Below are positions 17,276 to 23,583 of a DNA stretch of 63,228 nt, piece by piece. Source of the DNA: BRH-c54 sp032251145 (GTDB taxonomy: Bacteria > Bacteroidota > Bacteroidia > Flavobacteriales_E > Vicingaceae); contig JAVVER010000006.1 of the NCBI GenBank assembly GCA_032251145.1, positions 1 through 63,228 on the forward strand, written 5' to 3'. Numbering within the stretch: the stretch's first letter is position 1; each line of letters starts with the position of its first letter. The notes beneath the pieces are model-generated. The model had not been told where the DNA came from and made no database searches. It worked only from the letters and a program-made list of their open reading frames with translations. The translations under genes were made by a program, and so were the position numbers.

Positions 17276-18130
17276 TTATTGTTGCAAAAGTTTGTTGAAT
17301 AAGGAAATACTCTCAATATTATTGGGGTTGGTTATTTTGCTATTGAGATAATAGTAACTTTTTATGTCTTTCTTTTTATAATAACCAGGACAAACACAGT
17401 GCATTTTGTATTTTTTATGCATTGTATTATTAAATTCTTTAATAAATTGATTTTGTTCTTTTCTGATGATATGGTGATAAACATCGTTATAATTAGATTG
17501 CAAAACAATTTTTTCATCGTTTGGAGATGAACCAGCATAAAAACCTATACCCAACACCCATTCAATACTTGGAACAATAGAAGTATCTACATTAAAACTT
17601 TTTCCTATTTTTCTTTTTAAATCAGGATGTGTAATATAAAAATAATCTTTTTGATGTTCAATTCCGTCTTTATTAATTAAAGTAAAAATTCCTTTTCTAT
17701 GATAGATTGGTAACAAATTGGTTGTTTGATAATGTTCTATAATTGGGGATAAAGTAAAAAACAAATCATTCTTTTCTATTTTGGGCATCATAAAATGTCC
17801 GAACGAAAAATTCATGTATTTATCTATTTTTAATGCAAACGAAACGCCTGTCGGATAATAATCTGCCCAAGCATAATCTGTATTAGATAGTTTTTTTTTA
17901 ATTTGATAATAAGTAGTTGGCTCACCAAATATATGTAATTGATTTATTTCGTTATCCGTTAATGGTTCATGAAAACCATAGTATAATTTTACACTTTCTA
18001 TTTCATTTTCAGAAAAATTAATTCCAATACCATTAATGGTTCCAGATGTTTTTGTTTTACTAATTTCCTCGCAAATTTTGATAAATTGTTGAGTTGTAGT
18101 TTGACTAAATATTTCTTTGAGTAGTTCCAA
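17276..18130 (-). CDS. unrecognised 284-residue cytoplasmic protein
   Basis: No signal peptide or membrane helix. I cannot assign a family with confidence. The sequence alternates helical stretches with strands rich in aromatic residues (VKLYYGFHEPLTDNEINQLH near 51-70, ADYYPTGVSFALKIDKY near 95-111, IKSYYYLNSK near 260-269). That repeating pattern is loosely like ABBA-barrel prenyltransferases, but no diagnostic motif is present, so this is only a suggestion. Near the C-terminus is CVCPGYYKK. The gene diverges from a methyltransferase with a 27-bp gap, and their promoters must overlap, so the two may serve one pathway. Codon use matches its neighbours. Confidence 0.6.
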   Translation of the reverse strand: MELLKEIFSQTTTQQFIKICEEISKTKTSGTINGIGINFSENEIESVKLYYGFHEPLTDNEINQLHIFGEPTTYYQIKKKLSNTDYAWADYYPTGVSFALKIDKYMNFSFGHFMMPKIEKNDLFFTLSPIIEHYQTTNLLPIYHRKGIFTLINKDGIEHQKDYFYITHPDLKRKIGKSFNVDTSIVPSIEWVLGIGFYAGSSPNDEKIVLQSNYNDVYHHIIRKEQNQFIKEFNNTMHKKYKMHCVCPGYYKKKDIKSYYYLNSKITNPNNIESISLFNKLLQQ

Positions 18131-18149
18131 AATAGTTTATATTTTTATA

Positions 18150-18157
18150 CAAAAATA
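18150..18157 (-). promoter_or_regulatory. -7 box in the 27-bp divergent gap
   Basis: TATTTTTG on the minus strand (TAnnTTTG) lies 19 bp before the start of the 284-residue gene at 18130 and touches the methyltransferase start at 18158. With so little room, expression of the divergent genes must interfere or be coordinated. Confidence 0.4.
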
Positions 18158-18883
18158 ATGAAAATGAATAACCCTAATGAATTGCCTTGGAAAACTGAAA
18201 ATGAATTTTATAAAATACATACACAAAGGGTTTTTAAAAAAGATACGTTTTATCAAGTGGGTATGATAGGGAAAGATTTTGAAGAAAATGCCAATTATAT
18301 CTTAAACAAATTAAATTTAAAAGAAAATGATAAAGTAGTTGATTTAGGTTGTGGAAGTGGCTTTTTGGTTAATAAAATTAGCAATATTTGTGAATCAATA
18401 GGTATTTCCAATAGCAAGGCATGTATAAAACAAGCACAAATAAATTACCCTCAAAATAAATTTGAAATTGGAAACATGGAAGATTTTAAGATTAATAATG
18501 TTTCTCACTTTGTATCGTTAGAAACCATTGGATATGCTAATATTGAAAAGACTTTTAAAAATGTACATACTTCATTAATGCAAAATGGTGTTTTTTTTAT
18601 TAAAGATGTTTCAACAATTTCTAATCCAACATTAAAAGAAAAAGAGAATATTAATTATTGGAAAAACTACTGGAAATATTACCCATATGAAGTGCAAAAA
18701 ATGATAAATGTAGGCTACAAAAATGGATTTAAACTGCTTTATTTTAAAGATTTAATAACAGATGAAAGATTAAATATTGCTCCATTTTTAGAAAGTTTAA
18801 ATAATAATATTGTGAAAGAAGAATATCCTAACCCGGGTATTAATGTGCATGTTTTAGTTGAATATATTTTTCAAAAAGTATAA
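18158..18883 (+). CDS. class I SAM-dependent methyltransferase
   Basis: A 241-residue Rossmann methyltransferase. Motif I KVVDLGCGSGFLVNKI lies at about 59-74, followed by the acidic end of strand 2 replaced by ESIGISNSKACI, motif II FEIGNMEDF, and SHFVSLETIGYANIEKTF, where the Glu-rich strand resembles UbiE/ERG6-type C- or O-methyltransferases. The N-terminus lacks a transit or membrane segment. Start 18158 (MKMN) or 18164 (MNNP) are equally plausible. It is divergent from an unrecognised gene and converges with the glycosyltransferase operon, ending eight bases before that operon's last stop. The substrate is unknown. Confidence 0.8.
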   Translation: MKMNNPNELPWKTENEFYKIHTQRVFKKDTFYQVGMIGKDFEENANYILNKLNLKENDKVVDLGCGSGFLVNKISNICESIGISNSKACIKQAQINYPQNKFEIGNMEDFKINNVSHFVSLETIGYANIEKTFKNVHTSLMQNGVFFIKDVSTISNPTLKEKENINYWKNYWKYYPYEVQKMINVGYKNGFKLLYFKDLITDERLNIAPFLESLNNNIVKEEYPNPGINVHVLVEYIFQKV

Positions 18884-18891
18884 ATGGGTTT

Positions 18892-19749
18892 TTAATTTCT
18901 ATTAATTCTAACAGCTTCTATAATTTCTTTTTCAATTAACGTGTCAAAATCACATTTTTTTGTTTTAGGGTGATTTAGAGGGAAATTCATTTCTATGGCT
19001 TTATTAGCTGCTACCTTAGTGGAGTCATTTTTTGTAAATGTAGCATCATCTCCAAAACCAATATTTTGTATTAAGTTTTTTTTAGGAATAATACCTAAAG
19101 CATTGTTCTTCCATAAATCTACATTCCACGAAACATCCCAAGTTTTTCTTAGTGTTCGAGCACCTTCAAATAAGTCTGTCCAATCAGTAAAATTTTCTTG
19201 ACTAATATTTTTGTATGCCCATGTTTTTATTTGTTGCCAAGTATCAAAATTATTGTTTTGTAGCTCCCAAGCTCTTTTCCATGTTGCCCAACCCCAAGGT
19301 GGGAGTGTATATTTAGAGAAGAAATAACTTTCATTTATTTTAACCTCTCCTAAAATATTAAAGCCTGAAATGTGCATGATTTCCTCATTATTAGTGTAGT
19401 AATGAAGTAGTTCCTCGCAATAGTAAAAGAAAGATAAGTCTGGTAAACAATCATCTTCTAAAATAATTGCAGTTTCAACTCTTTTAAAGGCAATGTTTAA
19501 TCCAGAAACAATTCTATCGGAACAGCCTAAGTTTTTTTTAGAAAAATTTATGTGGAGTTCACAATCCCAATCAATTTGTTTAATTATTTCTCGGGATTGA
19601 TTTACTAAAGTTACTTCGCTTTTATCTTTAGCTCCATCAGCAAAAATATAGAGTATAGTTGGCTTAATTTCTCTAATTTTATTAAATACTAATTGTGTAG
19701 TGTTTGGACGTTTGTAAATAAAAAATATTATTGGAGTATTAAACTGCAT
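18892..19749 (-). CDS. GT2-like glycosyltransferase (HlpA-like type)
   Basis: A 285-residue nucleotide-diphospho-sugar transferase-like protein. It begins with PIIFFIYKRPNTTQLVFNKI, the hallmark N-terminus of the family often labelled hemolytic protein HlpA-like, has TAIILEDDCLPDLSFFYYCE (the metal-binding acidic motif, about 116-135) and the conserved PPWGWATWKRAWE near 170-182. Such proteins occur in O-antigen and capsule loci. It is the last gene of a six-gene operon with ketosynthases, an acyl carrier protein, a reductase and an acyltransferase, suggesting it adds the modified sugar or its neighbour. Confidence 0.85.
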   Translation of the reverse strand: MQFNTPIIFFIYKRPNTTQLVFNKIREIKPTILYIFADGAKDKSEVTLVNQSREIIKQIDWDCELHINFSKKNLGCSDRIVSGLNIAFKRVETAIILEDDCLPDLSFFYYCEELLHYYTNNEEIMHISGFNILGEVKINESYFFSKYTLPPWGWATWKRAWELQNNNFDTWQQIKTWAYKNISQENFTDWTDLFEGARTLRKTWDVSWNVDLWKNNALGIIPKKNLIQNIGFGDDATFTKNDSTKVAANKAIEMNFPLNHPKTKKCDFDTLIEKEIIEAVRINRN

Positions 19750-19763
19750 AAATTGGCAAACGT

Positions 19764-20408
19764 TTAGCGATTAAAAAAATTATTGTAAACATCAACTGGC
19801 AAATTGCTATAAAGTAATTTCATGCTTTTTTCATCTTCATCCTTAAACGAAATGTTGGTTGAATTCAATTTTTCGGAATCTTTAGTTAGTTGAATTATAG
19901 ATTTTCTGATTTTTTGAGATGTTAAAACAAAATCCTCTTTGGTTAATTTCATTAATGAAATGTCAGTTTGTTGTGTTATAATTTTGTATCCTAAGCTTAA
20001 ATTAAAATTAATAGCATTTTTGTTTTTGTTAACTATTTTGGCACTAAGTGTTTTAAAGTTAGAAATAAAAAAACTACAATCGTGCATTATTATAGTTGCT
20101 AACATAGGGATATGTGTATCCCAATAATTACTGTCCCAAATAAAAATACCACCCTCCATAGTTTTATTTTCAAAATCAGCATCTTTTCCATTTACTAAAC
20201 CAATAAAATCTCCATTGTATTGAATTAAAAAATAATAGTTGTACATATTATTAATGCTCTTAAACCATCTTTTTTGCCTCCACATTGAAATTCTTTTTTT
20301 ATAGATCATTTTTTCTTGGATGTGAGGCAAATTACGTTTCTGACGAACAAGCTCTATATGCTCTCGTTTTAATCTAATTAAACTTATACCATATTTGGTA
20401 ATTATCAC
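19764..20408 (-). CDS. PseH-like GNAT acyltransferase
   Basis: A 214-residue GNAT-fold protein. The N-terminus follows the sugar N-acetyltransferase pattern of PseH and relatives: IELVRQKRNLPHIQEKMIYK, then a W/F pair (RQKRWFKS), FLIQYNGDFIGLVNGKDAD as strands 2-4, and GGIFIWDSNYWDTHIP before the acyl-CoA/phosphopantetheine loop. PseH acetylates a 4-amino-dideoxy sugar nucleotide. Here the operon supplies its own ACP and ketosynthases, so the donor is probably an acyl-ACP other than acetyl-CoA (inference). An extra C-terminal stretch of about 50 residues is less conserved. Gap to the SDR gene is 12 bp. Confidence 0.78.
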   Translation of the reverse strand: MIITKYGISLIRLKREHIELVRQKRNLPHIQEKMIYKKRISMWRQKRWFKSINNMYNYYFLIQYNGDFIGLVNGKDADFENKTMEGGIFIWDSNYWDTHIPMLATIIMHDCSFFISNFKTLSAKIVNKNKNAINFNLSLGYKIITQQTDISLMKLTKEDFVLTSQKIRKSIIQLTKDSEKLNSTNISFKDEDEKSMKLLYSNLPVDVYNNFFNR

Positions 20409-20420
20409 TATACTTAAGGT

Positions 20421-21176
20421 TTAAGTTCCTTTTAATGTGTAACCACCATCTATTACTATGCTCGTCCCAGTAATCCAACGAGAGGCATTAGAAAGCAGAA
20501 AAACTACACTATTCGCTACATCTTCAGGGAAACCTACCCCAAGTGGATATTGTTCAATATGTTTATCCATAGCTTCTTTAGAAATTACCTTTTCAACATC
20601 ATCATAAATCTTAGTTTTTACCATGCCTGGAGCAATGCAGTTCGACCTGATTCTTTGGTGAGAAAGTTCTAGTGCAAGTACTTTGCTAAAGTTTTCTATT
20701 GCAGCTTTTGAACTTCCGTACATAGCACCACCTTTTGAGGGGAAGTTAGCGGAAATAGAGGATGTAAACACAATTGAAGCTTCATTTTTAATGGTTTTTT
20801 TACGAAGAAGTGAAGCAATTAACAGCACTGTAGCATTAAAGTTAGTACTAAATGTTTGTTCTATTTTTTTGCTAGTAATGTATTTTATAGGAAAAGGATC
20901 TGAAACACCAGCATTTAGAACAACACCATCTAGTTTAGGAATTTCAGAGGAAATAGTTTCTATTTGATTTTCATCAGTTAAATCTGCTACTAACATTTTA
21001 TGTCCATCACCTTCTAATATAGAAAAAGTTTCTTTTAATCTATTTTCATTTCTACCTGTGATAACTAGTTGGCCACCCATTTTTGCTAAGGTTATTGCAA
21101 TTTCTCGCCCTATGCCTGAAGAGGCTCCTGTAATAAGAATTGTTTTATTGTGTAAATGAAAAGCTGTATTATTCAT
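20421..21176 (-). CDS. SDR-family 3-oxoacyl reductase-like protein
   Basis: A 251-residue classical short-chain dehydrogenase. Cofactor motif TGASSGIGREIA is at residues 16-27; VLNAGVSDPF holds the NAG motif; catalytic Ser is in VFTSSISANF and the Tyr/Lys pair in MYGSSKAAIENF (about 154-158). GRNENR after strand 2 favours NADP(H). The FabG-like sequence and place beside ketosynthases and an ACP suggest it reduces a 3-oxoacyl-ACP to the 3-hydroxyacyl form. Its 5' end overlaps the ketosynthase gene by eight bases, indicating translational coupling. Confidence 0.85.
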   Translation of the reverse strand: MNNTAFHLHNKTILITGASSGIGREIAITLAKMGGQLVITGRNENRLKETFSILEGDGHKMLVADLTDENQIETISSEIPKLDGVVLNAGVSDPFPIKYITSKKIEQTFSTNFNATVLLIASLLRKKTIKNEASIVFTSSISANFPSKGGAMYGSSKAAIENFSKVLALELSHQRIRSNCIAPGMVKTKIYDDVEKVISKEAMDKHIEQYPLGVGFPEDVANSVVFLLSNASRWITGTSIVIDGGYTLKGT

Positions 21177-22227
21177 AATTAATAACTTCAGTACAAATTA
21201 AGTTTTCTGTGCTAATTAGGGCGGATGCCCATGATAAACCAACTCCAAACCCACTTAGAATAAGATGTTTTTTTCCTTTAGATAAAGGTTGATTTAATTT
21301 ATCAATAATTGTAAGTGGAATAGAAGCAGAACTAGTGTTTCCATATTTTTCAAGTGAATAGGGGACTTTTTCGGGAGGAATTCCTAATTTTTTACGAATA
21401 GCTTCATTCATCAATTTATTTGCTTGATGCATAATGAAGAAATCTACATTTTCTATGTCAAATTGAGCAAAATCAATTAGTTCCTTTACATTTGGAGGCA
21501 CTTCTCTTAATGAAAAGTTAAAAATATTTTCCCCATTTAATGTTAAACTTCTTTTTGACCTAACAATTCCTTTACTTACTTCAAAATCATTAAAAGATTG
21601 AGCAGTAAGTGGGTTTCTTATGCCGCCATCAGGTATGATGATAGATTCATATCCAGCACCATCGCTTTGAGCGTTAAAATATATTGGTAAAGAAGATTCA
21701 TTGTATTCAATTAAAGTAGCAGAGCCAGCATCACCAAATAATGGGTAGGTACTTTTATCTTTTTTGTCAATAGAAAAGGAAGAAACATCTCCAGTTAATA
21801 ATAGTGCTTTCTTTATTTTAGTAGTAGAAATTAAACTCGAAATAATTGATAAACCATAAACATAACCAGAGCAACCTAAGTTAATATCAAAAGCTATAGT
21901 TGTTTTAGGTAGCCCTAATTTGTTTTGTAAAATAACACTTGTAGCAGGTAAGAAGTAATCAGGTGATTGTGAAACAAAAACTAATAATTCAATTTGTTCT
22001 GCCTTACAATGTGTTTTTTTTAAAAGTTCTTGTGCAGCCGTATAGCATAAATCTGATGTTGTAGTTTTATTATCTGCAATTCTTTTTTTTACAACACCAG
22101 TTGTTTTTATTAAGAGTTTTTTTTCTTGGTCAGTTAAAGCATTATAGTCCCAATTACTTTCTTCTTGTTTAGGAACACAAGCACTAATGCCTTTTATTAA
22201 TATGTTTTCAACCTTAAAAACAGCCAT
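21169..22227 (-). CDS. 3-oxoacyl-ACP synthase III-like ketosynthase (second of the pair)
   Basis: A 352-residue thiolase-fold enzyme of the KAS III type. The triad is intact: Cys119 in DINLGCSGYVYGL, His in IMHQANKLMNEAI, Asn in KYGNTSSASIPLTI. The sequence is clearly divergent from the other ketosynthase of the operon, so they likely act on different substrates or extend the chain in turn. It overlaps the ACP stop codon by one base (TAATG type) and the SDR gene by eight. Such specialised KAS III enzymes in surface-polysaccharide loci are distinct from the housekeeping FabH; that is inferred from context here. Confidence 0.85.
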   Translation of the reverse strand: MAVFKVENILIKGISACVPKQEESNWDYNALTDQEKKLLIKTTGVVKKRIADNKTTTSDLCYTAAQELLKKTHCKAEQIELLVFVSQSPDYFLPATSVILQNKLGLPKTTIAFDINLGCSGYVYGLSIISSLISTTKIKKALLLTGDVSSFSIDKKDKSTYPLFGDAGSATLIEYNESSLPIYFNAQSDGAGYESIIIPDGGIRNPLTAQSFNDFEVSKGIVRSKRSLTLNGENIFNFSLREVPPNVKELIDFAQFDIENVDFFIMHQANKLMNEAIRKKLGIPPEKVPYSLEKYGNTSSASIPLTIIDKLNQPLSKGKKHLILSGFGVGLSWASALISTENLICTEVINYE

Positions 22228-22460
22228 TAAATTCTTGATTTGATTAATGTGTAAAGGTCTTTTACAGTATTACAATTTCTTAAGTCATCACCTGTAAGGG
22301 TAACATCAAACTCTAAATTTACATAAGCAATAATAATTAAAGCATACATAGAACTCCAAGTGTCAATGTCACGATAATTTACCTCAGGAGTTAGTGTTCC
22401 AGGTTCAATATCTTCTAATTCTTGTTCTAAATTATTTATAAACTCATCTAGTGTTATCAT
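22227..22460 (-). CDS. specialised acyl carrier protein
   Basis: A 77-residue acidic helical protein with the acyl-carrier fold. The phosphopantetheine site reads DTWSSMYALI; Ser37 followed by Met replaces the usual DSL, an accepted variation in accessory ACPs. Helix III region (LTGDDLRNCNTVKDLYTLI) ends with the typical hydrophobic pattern. It sits between two KAS III genes with gaps of 9 bp upstream and a one-base overlap downstream, which makes it the obvious carrier for whatever they build. Confidence 0.88.
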   Translation of the reverse strand: MITLDEFINNLEQELEDIEPGTLTPEVNYRDIDTWSSMYALIIIAYVNLEFDVTLTGDDLRNCNTVKDLYTLIKSRI

Positions 22461-22469
22461 AATTAAATC

Positions 22470-23480
22470 TTAATAATTAATAATTGTTCCTCCCCAAGTT
22501 AAGCCTGTTCCGAAAGCGGCAATAAGTATTTTATTGCCTTTTATTAGCTTTTTCTTTTTCATTAAACTATTTAATGCAATTGGAATTGTAGCAGCAACAG
22601 TATTTCCTGTTTCTTCCATGTGAATAACAAATTTTTCATTAGGAATTCCGAGTTTTTTTTGAAGTGTTTTAAGTAAAAATTCATTAGCTTGATGAAAAAC
22701 AAAAAAATCTATTTCCTCAAAAGTAGTATTATTTTTAATTAAGATATCTGTAATTAATTTAGGAACTGTTTTTAATCCAAAAAGAAACACCCCAGTTCCA
22801 TTCATATAAAAATTAGCATTACAAGTAGTATTTCCATATTCATTGGTTACCATATTATAAGACTTATCTGTTAGCTTGTTTCTTGCTCCTCCATCTTTAA
22901 CAATAATATAATCATTTTTACTTCCATCAGTACCTAAAACAATTTTTCCAATTCCATTTTCTTTTCTATTACTAATTAGTATTGCTGTGGCTGCATCACC
23001 AAATAGAAAGTGGGAGTTAGCATCTTTCTCATGAAATGTTTTTGTTAAAGTAGAAACACATAGTAAAAGCACATTTTTATTATCATTAGCTTCTACCATC
23101 CCTTTAGCTAGTGATAATGAGTGAATAAATCCAGTACAACTTGAGACGATATCTATTGCAGCTATATTTGTAGAAAGATTTAATCGATGTTGTAAAATGG
23201 CAGATGTTGTTGGCGTGTAATGGTCAAATTCTGTGGAACAAAAAACAAGCGTATCAATGTCGTTTCTGTCAAAATTAGTTTCTTCAAATAATTTATTTGC
23301 AGCGAAAAAAGATAGGTCAGAAGCAGTAATGTCCTCATTAACAATATGTCTATTAGAAACACCTACTTTTAAGAGGGTATCTTCTTTAACTTTTAATTTA
23401 GGAAATTTTTTAAAAAAATCGTTATTTGAGATTTTTTGTTGCGGATAATATTCGGTAATATGTTTTATAAATGCTTTCAA
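22470..23480 (-). CDS. 3-oxoacyl-ACP synthase III-like ketosynthase (first of the pair)
   Basis: A 336-residue KAS III homologue and the first gene of the six-gene operon. Cys115 in DIVSSCTGFIHSL, His in FVFHQANEFLLKTL and Asn in ETGNTVAATIPIAL make an intact catalytic triad, so it should be able to condense an acyl-CoA starter with malonyl-ACP. The N-terminus (KHITEYYPQQKISNNDF) matches the accessory ketosynthases found in O-antigen or capsule loci more than FabH. No clear TAnnTTTG box was found in the 100 bp upstream. Confidence 0.85.
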   Translation of the reverse strand: MKAFIKHITEYYPQQKISNNDFFKKFPKLKVKEDTLLKVGVSNRHIVNEDITASDLSFFAANKLFEETNFDRNDIDTLVFCSTEFDHYTPTTSAILQHRLNLSTNIAAIDIVSSCTGFIHSLSLAKGMVEANDNKNVLLLCVSTLTKTFHEKDANSHFLFGDAATAILISNRKENGIGKIVLGTDGSKNDYIIVKDGGARNKLTDKSYNMVTNEYGNTTCNANFYMNGTGVFLFGLKTVPKLITDILIKNNTTFEEIDFFVFHQANEFLLKTLQKKLGIPNEKFVIHMEETGNTVAATIPIALNSLMKKKKLIKGNKILIAAFGTGLTWGGTIINY

Positions 23481-23538
23481 TAAGTGATTGCTTGTAACTA
23501 GTATTTAATTTATTGATTAAGCTTTATGTTTTAAAATT

Positions 23539-23573
23539 AAATAAAAGAGGAACATACAGTTCCTCTTTTATTT
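23539..23573 (-). terminator. intrinsic terminator of the type B protein gene
   Basis: A perfect 15-bp stem (AAATAAAAGAGGAAC / GTTCCTCTTTTATTT) with a 5-nt loop 11 bp after the stop of the minus-strand gene at 23584. The sequence after the stem on that strand is T-rich. It also separates this gene from the ketosynthase operon. Confidence 0.8.
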
Positions 23574-23583
23574 GGGGTAATAT

